Source: Oscillospiraceae bacterium (lineage in GTDB: Bacteria > Bacillota > Clostridia > Oscillospirales > Oscillospiraceae). From it: a DNA stretch of 64,000 bases. Where the stretch lies: NCBI GenBank assembly GCA_902765025.1, contig CACWYC010000002.1, positions 1 to 64,000 on the forward strand, written 5' to 3'. A program made the translations under genes and the position numbers. Shown here in pieces: positions 8,510-16,495 of the stretch (position 1 is the stretch's first letter; each line of letters starts with the position of its first letter). The notes beneath the pieces were generated by a model. The model was not told the DNA's origin. It saw nothing but the letters and a program-made list of their open reading frames with translations, and did no database searches.

Positions 8510-9450
8510 TGTTACTGCTGGTACAATACACCCTGATTTTCGCCTCCGTGCTGATGCTGGTGGCCCTGGGCGGCTGCTTCTCCGAGCATTCCGGCGTCAT
8601 CAACTTAGGGCTCGAGGGCATCATGGTCATCGGCGCCCTGGGCGGCGCGCTGATGATGCGCGCCCTGCCCAACTCCTGGGCCGCCCTGCCCACCATTCTG
8701 GTGGTGCTGCTGGGGGCCGTGGTGTTTGCCGTGGCCTATTCCGCCCTGCTGGGCGTGGCCTGCATCAACTTCAAGGCCGACCAGACCATCGTAGGCACGG
8801 CGCTGAACATGCTGGGCGTAGCCGCCGCCACGGTGCTGGTGAAGGCCATCAACACCGCCGCCGACCCCAACAACGTCTCCTCCGAGATCCAGTACGTGGA
8901 GGCCAAGAAGAAGTTCCTGGTGAATATCGCCGGCTTCGAGTTCAACTGGTTCATGCTCATCGCCATCATCATGTTGGTGGTGGCCTACGTGGTGCTGTAT
9001 AAGACCCGCTTCGGTCTGCGCCTCATGGCCTGCGGCGAGCATCCCCAGGCGGCGGACAGCGTGGGCATCAACGTCTATAAGATGCGCTGGGCCGGCGTGC
9101 TCATCTCCGGCGTCTACGGCGGCATGGGCGGCATCTGCTACATCCTGGCCGGCGTGTCCCTCTGGAAGTTTGAAAACGGCGTGGCCGGCTTCGGCTTCCT
9201 GGCCCTGGCGGTGATGATCTTCGGCCAGTGGAAGCCCACCCGCATCGCCCTGGCGGCGCTGCTCTTCGGCCTGTTCCGGGCCCTCAGCAACGTCTACTTC
9301 GGCTTCCCCTTCCTCGTGGCGCTGAACATCCCCGGCTCCGTCTACAACATGATGCCCTACCTGATTTCCTTGGTGGTGCTGGCCTTCACGTCCAAGAAGT
9401 CCCGCGCCCCCAAGGCCGAGGGCATCCCCTACGACAAGGGCCAGCGGTAA
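8509..9450 (+). CDS. Nucleoside ABC transporter permease (YufQ/NupC type)
   Basis: Second membrane subunit. The 313-residue protein has eight to ten predicted membrane spans and family landmarks INLGLEGIMVIGAL near the N-terminus and ACGEHPQAADSVGINVYKMR in the cytoplasmic loop. The latter is the coupling region that contacts the ATPase. The start codon shares a base with the previous stop (TAATG). A strong bidirectional terminator follows, closing the operon. Confidence 0.92.
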   Translation: MLLLVQYTLIFASVLMLVALGGCFSEHSGVINLGLEGIMVIGALGGALMMRALPNSWAALPTILVVLLGAVVFAVAYSALLGVACINFKADQTIVGTALNMLGVAAATVLVKAINTAADPNNVSSEIQYVEAKKKFLVNIAGFEFNWFMLIAIIMLVVAYVVLYKTRFGLRLMACGEHPQAADSVGINVYKMRWAGVLISGVYGGMGGICYILAGVSLWKFENGVAGFGFLALAVMIFGQWKPTRIALAALLFGLFRALSNVYFGFPFLVALNIPGSVYNMMPYLISLVVLAFTSKKSRAPKAEGIPYDKGQR

Positions 9451-9463
9451 TTCCCCACTCCAT

Positions 9464-9495
9464 AAAAAAGAGACGGCGCAAGCCGTCTCTTTTTT
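9464..9495. terminator. Bidirectional terminator between convergent genes
   Basis: AAAAAAGAGACGGC / GCCGTCTCTTTTTT form a 14-bp stem with a GCAA loop and T tracts on both strands. It serves the nup operon and the convergent nuclease gene. Confidence 0.9.
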
Positions 9496-9498
9496 GAG

Positions 9499-9533
9499 CC
9501 TGTCAAAAAACGGCATAGCCGTTTTTTGACAGG
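9499..9533. terminator. Perfect 16-bp-arm palindrome
   Basis: CCTGTCAAAAAACGGC and its exact complement flank an ATA loop, 2 nt before the minus-strand stop at 9535. It stands beside the terminator at 9464-9495 and is probably a second terminator-like hairpin for the minus-strand gene. Confidence 0.7.
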
Positions 9534-9534
9534 T

Positions 9535-10503
9535 TTATTCCGCCCCGTCAATCAGTGCCGCCAGCTTGTCCCTGTCCCAGAGCAGCGTCCTCGTCCGCCG
9601 TGCCGCCTCCCGTGCCCCGGCGGTAAAGCCCCGGTTGGTCATCACCACGCCCACGTGGCAGTCGTAAATCTCCTTCCCCGCGTGGATTTCCTGCACCGGC
9701 GTGTTGCCCAGGTCGCCCTCGTAGCACTTGCACTGAAAGGCGTAGCGTATCTCGTCCTTCTGGGCCAGAATGTCCACGCCCTGGTCGCCGCTGCCGGCGG
9801 TCACGTCCACGTCGGTAAAGCCGTTACGCCGCAGCAGATCGGCGCAGAAGTATTCAAACTCCCGCCCGTCCATCCTGTCCGCCCAGGCCAGCTTTTCCGC
9901 CACGGCGGCGCTGCGCGACCCCTCCCCGGGCCGCGGCGCCGGGGTAAAGGGGGCGCACCGCTCAAAGCCCGCCCCGGCGGCGCGGTAGATCTCCTCCATG
10001 GCGCCGTCGGCAAACCGTGCCGTCTCCGGCGAGAACAGGTGGCTCACGCCCTCCCAGTCCTCCGCCAGGGCACCGTAGATGGCCGCCTTGTGCTCGGTGC
10101 TGTTGCGGTAGGTGGTTTTCACCTCGTGGAGAGCCCTGTCCTTCTGCCGCTCCATGGCGTCCCGCAGCCACCACTGGTAGTTCTCCCGCAGCTGTGCCAC
10201 CCGCTGCCGCCCGGCAGCCAGGTCGATGCTCCTGTCCCACAGCCGGATGCGGCCCTGCCAGGCGGCAATGGCCTCCGCGTCGTCCTCCATCTGCTGCCAC
10301 AGCCCGGCGTACTCCGCCGCCGTCTCCGCCGTCCGCAGCTGCTCCATACACACGTTCATCCTGTCGGCCAGGTCGCCGATTTGGCGGCATACCCGCCGCT
10401 GCCTGGCGTACAGCAGGAAGAAAATCGCCAGCGCCACCGCCGCGGCCCCCAGCGCCGCCGTCATCACCGTCTCCCGGGGCAGGGAGGTCAAAAAGTCGTT
10501 CAT
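9535..10503 (-). CDS. Membrane-anchored Mrr-type restriction endonuclease-like protein
   Basis: A 322-residue protein with one N-terminal membrane span (about 14-34), a Gln/Arg/Trp-rich, probably helical middle (40-200), and a C-terminal Mrr_cat-like domain (about 210-315). The nuclease signature is clear: GSGDQGVDILAQKD supplies the catalytic Asp, and FQCKCYEGDLGN supplies the QxK motif. VQEIHAGK and HVGVVMTNRGFT are typical of the Mrr/RecB-like fold. Such proteins cleave DNA, often methylated DNA. No methylase or other defence gene is adjacent. It is convergent with the nup operon and 103 bp downstream of the ylbJ-like gene on the same strand. Confidence 0.83.
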   Translation of the reverse strand: MNDFLTSLPRETVMTAALGAAAVALAIFFLLYARQRRVCRQIGDLADRMNVCMEQLRTAETAAEYAGLWQQMEDDAEAIAAWQGRIRLWDRSIDLAAGRQRVAQLRENYQWWLRDAMERQKDRALHEVKTTYRNSTEHKAAIYGALAEDWEGVSHLFSPETARFADGAMEEIYRAAGAGFERCAPFTPAPRPGEGSRSAAVAEKLAWADRMDGREFEYFCADLLRRNGFTDVDVTAGSGDQGVDILAQKDEIRYAFQCKCYEGDLGNTPVQEIHAGKEIYDCHVGVVMTNRGFTAGAREAARRTRTLLWDRDKLAALIDGAE

Positions 10504-10606
10504 AGGGTCACCCTCTCTGGGGGAATCCCATTCCCCCGGTCATCATACCCCCATCATACACGCTTTTGTGACCAAAAGAAAGGACACTCCATTTATTTTG
10601 CCAAAA

Positions 10607-11470
10607 TCATCCCCACAAAAAAGGCGCCACCGCCCCGGCCACCGCCGCCGAAGCCACGGCCTGCGCCCCCTTCGCCGCCAGATACCGCCCCATGGGCACC
10701 CCGGTGCCCTCCAGCACCGCCGCCGTCTGGCAGTGGACGCTGACGCCGCCCCAGCCCAGCAGCGCCGCCGCCGTGACAAATCCCACCGGGCTGTCGCTCA
10801 GCCGTGCCACGCCGCAGGTCAGCTCCACCGCCCCCAGCACCGGCGGCGAGGGGATGACCCGCCCCAGCAGCGCCGTTACCACCGAGAACAGCACCACAAA
10901 GCCCCCGATGTTTACCATGGCCCCGGCCCCGCGGCCCACCGCAGCCACAAAGGCAGCAGGGAAGGAGGGGGTTGGCTCCACCACGGCCCGCCGTCCGCCG
11001 CCGCCCCGGCCCAGCAGCAAAAAAAGCCCCGCCGCCGTCAAAAGATGGATACACCACAGCGCCCAGCCGCAGCCCCGTGGGGAGAACACCGCCCCCGCCA
11101 CCCCCAGGATAAAGGCGGGCCCGGCGTTGTTGCAGCAGCCCAGCAGCGATGCCGCCTCGTCCTGGGTCAGCGCCCCCTCCCGGCAGAGCTGCCCCACCGT
11201 GGCCGCCCCCATGGGGTAGCCCCCCAGCGCCCCCAATAAAAAGGCGCACCACCGGGGCGGCAGCAGCGCCCCCATGCCCAGGGCTACCGCCAGCGTCACC
11301 GCCACGTAGAACGGGAACAGCGCCGGCACCACCGTTCCCGCCCACAGCGCCAGCCCCTGCTGCACCGCCTGTCCCACCGGCCCCCGCTGCATCAGCAGCA
11401 CCGCCATCATCACCAGTATGGCCCCGTCCGCCGCCGCCTGTCCCACCGTGGGCCGCCAACCCTTTGCCAT
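10607..11470 (-). CDS. YlbJ-like sporulation membrane protein, short form
   Basis: A 287-residue polytopic membrane protein with Gate-domain features: ALFPFYVAV near residue 55, GYPMGAATVGQL, and CCNNAGPAFILG. These match the YlbJ family required for spore coat or cortex development in Bacillus. YlbJ is usually about 400 residues, so this is a compact version or a paralogue. The ATG at 11470 is preferred because GAGGTGAG lies 5-8 nt upstream; a GTG three codons earlier would sit inside that ribosome site. It is divergent from yqfC. The sporulation role is inferred from family and neighbourhood. Confidence 0.75.
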   Translation of the reverse strand: MAKGWRPTVGQAAADGAILVMMAVLLMQRGPVGQAVQQGLALWAGTVVPALFPFYVAVTLAVALGMGALLPPRWCAFLLGALGGYPMGAATVGQLCREGALTQDEAASLLGCCNNAGPAFILGVAGAVFSPRGCGWALWCIHLLTAAGLFLLLGRGGGGRRAVVEPTPSFPAAFVAAVGRGAGAMVNIGGFVVLFSVVTALLGRVIPSPPVLGAVELTCGVARLSDSPVGFVTAAALLGWGGVSVHCQTAAVLEGTGVPMGRYLAAKGAQAVASAAVAGAVAPFLWG

Positions 11471-11568
11471 CCGTCTCACCTCGCTATACAGGGTATGTCC
11501 CGCCCGCCGCCGCCATGCAAGTTTTTGCGTCGCGCCGCATAGGGTGAGGGGAAAGGAAGGTGATGGGC

Positions 11569-11859
11569 ATGGCGCAAAAACGCCGCATCCCCTGGAGCGA
11601 AAAGACGGCCCAGGCCATGGACCGGCTGGACCTGCCCCAATCCCTGGCGGCGGATCAGCCCCGCATGGAGCTGTCCGGCAATCGTGGCTTTTACATGGAC
11701 CGCCACAAGGGGGTGCTCAGCTATTCCACCTCCGCCATCGATGTCAACGGTGGCAGCGTGGTGGTGCGGCTGTGGGGCAGCGGCTTGCAGATCGTGGCCA
11801 TGACGGACGATGAGCTGCGCATTGACGGCCTTATCGAGAAAGTGGAGCTGGTGGAATAG
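11569..11859 (+). CDS. yqfC: Sporulation protein YqfC
   Basis: A 96-residue member of the YabP/YqfC family of small beta-rich sporulation proteins, expressed in the mother cell in Bacillus. The family pattern is visible: GNRGFYMDRHKGVLSYS, then V-V-V-R-L-W-G-SGLQI and a final strand IDGLIEKVEL. The ATG at 11569 is used because GGAAGG at 11555-11560 lies 8 nt upstream; an ATG at 11563 would leave only 2 nt. yqfD starts immediately after the stop, the same pair order as in Bacillus. Confidence 0.9.
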   Translation: MAQKRRIPWSEKTAQAMDRLDLPQSLAADQPRMELSGNRGFYMDRHKGVLSYSTSAIDVNGGSVVVRLWGSGLQIVAMTDDELRIDGLIEKVELVE

Positions 11860-13041
11860 ATGCTGCAAAAGCTGCTGAATTTTCTCCGGGGCAGCGTCCT
11901 TGTGGCGGTGGAGTGCAGCGCCCCGGAGCGGATCATCAACCTCTGCGCCGTCCACGATATCCCCTTTTGGGACGTGACCTGGCGTGACGCCACCCACTTC
12001 GCCCTCCGCACCACCCGATGGGGTTTCGTGCGCCTTCGCGCCGTGTCGGACCAGGTGGCCGCCACGCTGACCATCCGCCGGGAAAAGGGGGCCCCGGTGG
12101 TGCTGCGCCGGTTCCGGCGGCGGTACGTGCTGCTGGGGGCGGCTGTCCTGTTCTGCGCCGCCGTCTGGATGGGCAATACCTTCATCTGGGACTTCACCGT
12201 CACCGGCAATACCACCGTTCCCGACGAGGTGATTCTCCGTGCCCTGGAGCGCCAGGGCGTCACCATCGGCACCCGGGCCCTGGCCATTAACCAGGAGGAT
12301 TTGCGCAACCATATCCTGCTGGAATTGAAGGACATCTCCTGGCTGGCGGTGAACGTGTCCGGCTGCACCGCCCACGTCCAGGTGGTGGAGCGCCACCGCC
12401 CGCCTGCGCTCCACTCCGACAGCGACGCCGCCAACGTCATCGCCGCCCGCGACGGCCTGGTGACCAAGGTGGAGGCCCTGGACGGCCGTGCCATGGTGCA
12501 AAAGGGGGACACCGTCACCGCCGGCCAGCTCCTCATCTCCGGCGTGGTGGACAGCCCCAAGTCCGGCGTGCGGCTGCTCCACGGCCTGGGCCGGGTGGAG
12601 GGCCGCACCTGGTATACCCTCACCGCCGCCGTGCCCCTTACGGCGGAGGAATACGGCGAGGCCGAGGCCCGCCTGCCCCGCGTGGCTCTGATTTTGGGAA
12701 AACACCGGATAAATTTCCCGGGAAAGGGTAGCGTATTAGGGCCCTCTTGTGATAAAATAACCTCGTATCATTCTGTGACCCTGCCCTTCTCCTTCCGCCT
12801 GCCCGTCACCGTGGTGACGGAGCGGACGATTGACCACGCCAGCCACACCGCAGAGCGCACTGTGGCCCAGGCCCGGCAGGAGGGGGAAGCGTCGCTGCTG
12901 CGGCGACTGCGGCAGGAGATGACCGAGGGCGGCCAGGTGGTGTCCACCGCCTTTTCCGCCCGGGAGCAAAACGGTTACCTGCTGGTCACCCTCCGGGCCG
13001 AGTGTTTGGAGCAGATCGGCCGCAGCGTGCCCGTCACCTGA
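11860..13041 (+). CDS. yqfD: Sporulation protein YqfD
   Basis: A 393-residue protein of the YqfD family, a membrane protein of the mother cell. The N-terminal half is cytoplasmic (about 1-88). One strong membrane span follows the basic RRFRRR stretch (about 92-108). The large C-terminal part is presumably outside the membrane and contains IWDFTVTGNTTVPDE, like a FtsQ/POTRA-type strand, and a Val-rich segment near 155-175. The start codon directly abuts the yqfC stop. Family function is known only as a role in sporulation. Confidence 0.9.
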   Translation: MLQKLLNFLRGSVLVAVECSAPERIINLCAVHDIPFWDVTWRDATHFALRTTRWGFVRLRAVSDQVAATLTIRREKGAPVVLRRFRRRYVLLGAAVLFCAAVWMGNTFIWDFTVTGNTTVPDEVILRALERQGVTIGTRALAINQEDLRNHILLELKDISWLAVNVSGCTAHVQVVERHRPPALHSDSDAANVIAARDGLVTKVEALDGRAMVQKGDTVTAGQLLISGVVDSPKSGVRLLHGLGRVEGRTWYTLTAAVPLTAEEYGEAEARLPRVALILGKHRINFPGKGSVLGPSCDKITSYHSVTLPFSFRLPVTVVTERTIDHASHTAERTVAQARQEGEASLLRRLRQEMTEGGQVVSTAFSAREQNGYLLVTLRAECLEQIGRSVPVT

Positions 13042-13071
13042 TATTTTACCCTTTTACAAAGGAGATTGTGT

Positions 13072-14070
13072 ATGGAACAGCGCATCGGTATCGAGCGTAT
13101 GGAGGAGGCCATCGACGTATTCGGCTCCTTCGATGAAAACATCCGCCTGTTGGAGCAGGAGTTTGCCGTGTCCATCGTCAACCGGGGCGGCGAAATCGTC
13201 CTCTCCGGCGATGCGGAGGGCGTCATGCTGGCGGAAAAGGCGGTGCAGGCCCTGCTGACCCTGTCCAAAAAGGGGGAGGCCATCACCGAGCAGCACGTGC
13301 GCTACGTCATCGGCCTGTGCCGCTCCGGCCAGAGCGAAAAAATCGCCGAGCTGACCCAGGACGTGATTTGCATCACCTCCAAGGGCCGCCCGGTGAAGCC
13401 CAAGACCATCGGCCAGAAGGACTATGTGGACAGCATCCTCCACAATACCGTCACCATCGGCGTGGGCCCCGCCGGCACCGGCAAGACGTACCTGGCGGTG
13501 GCCGCCGCCGTGGCCGCCTTCCGGGATAAGCAGGTCAACCGCATCATCCTCACCCGCCCGGCGGTGGAGGCCGGCGAGCGCCTGGGCTTCCTGCCCGGCG
13601 ATTTGCAGAGCAAGGTGGACCCCTACCTGCGCCCCCTGTACGACGCCCTTTTCGATATGCTGGGCGCCGAGACGTACCAGAAGTACCTGGAGCGGGGCAA
13701 CATCGAGGTGGCCCCCCTGGCCTATATGCGCGGCCGCACCCTGGACGACAGCTTCATCATTCTCGATGAGGCCCAGAACACCAGCCGCGAGCAGATGAAA
13801 ATGTTCCTCACCCGCATGGGCTTCGGCTCCAAGGTGGTCATCACCGGCGACGTCACCCAGATCGACCTGCCCGGGGACAAGCCCAGCGGCCTGAAGGAGG
13901 CCATGAAGGTCTTAAAGGGCGTGGAGGGCATCGGCATCATGGAGCTGACCCAGGAGGACGTGGTGCGCCATGTAATGGTGCAGCGCATCATCGAGGCCTA
14001 CGCCCGGTACGAGGAGGAAAAGCACGCCGATTTCCGCCCGGATAACCGCTATGGAAAGGGGAGACGCTGA
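13072..14070 (+). CDS. phoH: PhoH family ATPase
   Basis: A 332-residue protein of the PhoH/YbeZ family, an ATP-binding protein linked to RNA metabolism and ribosome quality, often beside ybeY. An N-terminal KH-like region (about 1-100) precedes the P-loop GPAGTGKT (132-139). A Walker B-like FIILDEAQNTS follows at about 225-235 and VITGDVTQIDLP near 260. The ATG at 13072 has AAAGGAG 7 nt upstream. ybeY begins 1 nt after this gene's stop, so the two are co-translated. Confidence 0.93.
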   Translation: MEQRIGIERMEEAIDVFGSFDENIRLLEQEFAVSIVNRGGEIVLSGDAEGVMLAEKAVQALLTLSKKGEAITEQHVRYVIGLCRSGQSEKIAELTQDVICITSKGRPVKPKTIGQKDYVDSILHNTVTIGVGPAGTGKTYLAVAAAVAAFRDKQVNRIILTRPAVEAGERLGFLPGDLQSKVDPYLRPLYDALFDMLGAETYQKYLERGNIEVAPLAYMRGRTLDDSFIILDEAQNTSREQMKMFLTRMGFGSKVVITGDVTQIDLPGDKPSGLKEAMKVLKGVEGIGIMELTQEDVVRHVMVQRIIEAYARYEEEKHADFRPDNRYGKGRR

Positions 14071-14071
14071 T

Positions 14072-14569
14072 ATGGCCAAGACCCATCGCATCCCCGTCAC
14101 CGCCACCGTGGAGGGGGCGGCGGACAAGACCACCGTGGCCCTCATCCGCAAGGCCATCCGCACAGCCCTCACCTGCGAGGGCGTGGCCACCCCCTGCGAG
14201 GTGGACGTGCTGCTCACCGACGACGCCGGCATCCACGAAATCAATCGGGATATGCGTGGCGTGGACGCCCCCACCGACGTCCTCAGCTTCCCCGCCTTCA
14301 CCTACGCCCCCGGTGAGCCCCCCACGGACGACGCCGACGCCGACCCCATGACCGGCCTCACCCCCTTAGGCGACATGGCCATCTCCCTGGAGCGGGTAAA
14401 GGCCCAGGCGGCGGAGTTCGGCCACTCGGAAAAGCGGGAGCTGTGCTACCTGGTGGTCCACTCCGTGCTCCACCTGCTGGGCTACGACCACCTGGACGAA
14501 GGCCCCCAGAAAAAGCAAATGCGCGCCAGGGAAGAATCCATCATGGACACCCTGGGCATCAAGCGATAA
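14072..14569 (+). CDS. ybeY: Endoribonuclease YbeY
   Basis: Zinc-dependent single-strand endoribonuclease acting in 16S rRNA 3' maturation and ribosome quality control. The 165-residue protein has the three-histidine zinc motif HSVLHLLGYDH (His130, His134, His140). The conserved NRDMRGVDAPTDVLSFPAF segment lies upstream. The ATG at 14072 follows AAAGGGGAG by 8 nt. Between ybeY and era there is no dgkA or cdd, which often stand here in Firmicutes; instead there is a partial intergenic palindrome. Confidence 0.95.
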   Translation: MAKTHRIPVTATVEGAADKTTVALIRKAIRTALTCEGVATPCEVDVLLTDDAGIHEINRDMRGVDAPTDVLSFPAFTYAPGEPPTDDADADPMTGLTPLGDMAISLERVKAQAAEFGHSEKRELCYLVVHSVLHLLGYDHLDEGPQKKQMRAREESIMDTLGIKR

Positions 14570-14575
14570 TAACAG

Positions 14576-14625
14576 CCTTCCCCCCGGGGGGAAGGTGGCC
14601 CGAAGGGCCGGATGAGGGGGCGACA
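14576..14625 (+). repeat. Partial copy of the CCTTCCCCC palindrome family
   Basis: CCTTCCCCCC/GGGGGGAAGG is followed by GGTGGCCCGAAGGGCC and GGATGAGGGGGCG. This equals the left half of the elements at 27677-27814 and 28026-28169. It sits between ybeY and era and may fold in the shared transcript. Confidence 0.75.
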
Positions 14626-14702
14626 AAGCACCCCACCCTCAAAAAAGACCCGGCACCCCCCAAAAAAGCTCACTACCAAAGAAAGTGGAGGATCACCTAC
14701 CT

Positions 14703-15605
14703 ATGTCAACCATCACCAAAACCGCCATGATCACCGTCTGCGGCCGCCCCAACGTGGGCAAGTCCAGCCTGACCAACGCCCTGGTGGGCGAGAAAATCGC
14801 CATCGTCTCCGACAAGCCCCAAACCACCCGCAACCGCATCTACGGCGTGGTGAACCGCGGCGACACCCAGTTCGTCCTGCTGGACACCCCCGGCCTCCAC
14901 AAGCCCCGCTCCCGCCTGGGCGACTATATGGTCAAGGTGGTGCGGGAGAGCCTCAGCGCCGTGGAGTGCGCGGTGCTGCTGGTGGAGCCCATTGCCAAGG
15001 TGGGCACCCCCGAGCAGGTGCTTTTGCAGCGCATCCAAGAGGAGCATCTCCCCGCGGTTTTGTGCATCAATAAGATCGACACCGTGGAGAAGAAAGAGGA
15101 TCTCCTGGCGGTGATCGCCGCCTACAATGCCGCCTACGGCGATTTCGACGCCATCATCCCCATCTCCGCCAAGACCGGCGACGGCCTGGACCAGCTTCTC
15201 GCCCAGCTGGACAAATACGCCCAGCCCGGCCCCCAGCTCTTCCCCGACGGCATGACCACCGACCAGCCCGACGCCCAGGTGTGCGCCGAGATTTTGCGGG
15301 AAAAAATGCTGCGGTGTCTGGAAAAGGAGATTCCCCACGGCACCGCCGTGGAGGTCACCCGCTTCACCGAGCGTGACAGCGGCATCATCGACCTGGACAT
15401 GACCATCTACTGCGAAAAGGCCAGCCACAAGGGCATCATCATCGGCAAGCACGGCGATATGCTCAAGCGCATCAGCTCCCAGGCCCGCCAGGACATCGAG
15501 CGCTTCATGGGCACCCAGGTCTACCTTCAAACCTGGGTCAAGGTGAAGGAAAACTGGCGGGATAACGTGAATTTCATCCGCTCCCAGGGCTACACCGAGG
15601 ACTGA
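14703..15605 (+). CDS. era: GTPase Era
   Basis: Essential ribosome-assembly GTPase that binds the 3' end of 16S rRNA. The full-length protein has 300 residues. G1 is GRPNVGKSS (14-22), G3 is DTPG (about 63-66), G4 is NKID (about 124-127), and the C-terminal KH domain includes GIIIGKHGDMLKRI. Start at ATG 14703 with GGAGG at 14687-14691; the spacing is slightly long at 11 nt. yqzL-like and recO genes follow, the conserved Firmicute order. Confidence 0.96.
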   Translation: MSTITKTAMITVCGRPNVGKSSLTNALVGEKIAIVSDKPQTTRNRIYGVVNRGDTQFVLLDTPGLHKPRSRLGDYMVKVVRESLSAVECAVLLVEPIAKVGTPEQVLLQRIQEEHLPAVLCINKIDTVEKKEDLLAVIAAYNAAYGDFDAIIPISAKTGDGLDQLLAQLDKYAQPGPQLFPDGMTTDQPDAQVCAEILREKMLRCLEKEIPHGTAVEVTRFTERDSGIIDLDMTIYCEKASHKGIIIGKHGDMLKRISSQARQDIERFMGTQVYLQTWVKVKENWRDNVNFIRSQGYTED

Positions 15606-15671
15606 TTTCCCGCACATTTCCACCCATATTCTCCACCCCGCCCGGCCACACTGTACCGTGAGGTGATTTGT

Positions 15672-15827
15672 GTGGATTACTGGCAATTATTCTCCGCCAC
15701 CGGCGCGCCGGAGTGGTACGTCATGTACCGTCAGGAGGCCCCATGCAACAAGAGAGAATCGTCACCGCCGGCCTCGTCCTGCGTGACACCGTCACAAAGG
15801 AGAGCGACAAAATCCTCACCGTCCTGA
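15672..15827 (+). CDS. Small YqzL-like protein (GTG start)
   Basis: A 51-residue frame starts with GTG 5 nt after AGGTGA (15661-15666) and ends at TGA 15825-15827. The first part, VDYWQLFSATGAPEWYVMYR, matches the YqzL layout: an aromatic N-terminus, F-x-x-T-G, and a Tyr-rich strand. YqzL is a very small protein of unknown function usually encoded between era and recO, as here. The last 28 codons overlap the start of recO in another frame and are basic and Ser-rich, so the C-terminal part may carry little function. The position and the ribosome site are the main support. Confidence 0.72.
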   Translation: MDYWQLFSATGAPEWYVMYRQEAPCNKRESSPPASSCVTPSQRRATKSSPS

Positions 15828-16495
15828 CGGCGGATTTGGGCCGTATCTCCGTCATCGCCAAGGGCGCCCGCAGCCGCCGCAGCAAATATACCGCCGCCTG
15901 CCAGCTTCTTTGTTACAGCGACATGACCCTCTCCCCCAAGGGGGATTGGTACTATCTGGCGGAGGCCAACACTATCGAGCTGTTCGACGGCCTCCGCCGT
16001 GACATCGTAAAGCTGGCCCTGGGGGCCTACTTTGCCGACCTCACCGAGGCGGTGTGCACCCCCGTCCCCGAGCCGGAGCTGCTGCGGCTGCTGCTCAACG
16101 CCCTCTATGCCCTGTCCGCCCTGGATAAGCCCGCCGCCCTGGTGAAGCCCGCCTTCACCTGGCGTCTCATGGAGCTGGGCGGCTTCGCCCCCCTCATCGA
16201 CGGCTGCGCCGTCTGCGGCAAGGAGCCGCCGGAGCGCCCTGTGCTGGACGTGGTTCACGGCCTGGTCCACTGCGCCGCCTGTAAAACCGACGGCTTCAAC
16301 CTGCCCCTTACCGACAGCGCTCTCCGGGCCCTGCGCCACATTCTCTACGGCGACGCAAAGAAGCTCTATTCCTTCTCTCTGGACGACGCCGGCCTCCGGC
16401 TGCTGGACCAGGCCGCCGAGGCCTTCTCCGCCGCCCAGCTGGAGCGCAGCTTCCGCACATTGGATTACTATAAAGGAATCGCAAGCTATGAGTGA
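15743..16495 (+). CDS. recO: DNA repair protein RecO
   Basis: Helps load RecA on SSB-coated DNA in the RecFOR pathway. The 250-residue protein has an N-terminal OB fold (about 1-80), a helical middle, and a four-cysteine zinc site (Cys155, Cys158, Cys177, Cys180). The ATG at 15743 has AGGAGG 4 nt upstream; a longer in-frame start at 15668 adds non-family sequence that coincides with the yqzL-like gene. The 3' end overlaps mutS2 by 8 nt. Confidence 0.94.
   Translation: MQQERIVTAGLVLRDTVTKESDKILTVLTADLGRISVIAKGARSRRSKYTAACQLLCYSDMTLSPKGDWYYLAEANTIELFDGLRRDIVKLALGAYFADLTEAVCTPVPEPELLRLLLNALYALSALDKPAALVKPAFTWRLMELGGFAPLIDGCAVCGKEPPERPVLDVVHGLVHCAACKTDGFNLPLTDSALRALRHILYGDAKKLYSFSLDDAGLRLLDQAAEAFSAAQLERSFRTLDYYKGIASYE

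Noticed and set aside
9526..10743. A 405-codon plus-strand frame opposite the Mrr-like gene
   Set aside because: Pro/Arg/His-rich composition without family features, while the minus frame has a clear nuclease domain.
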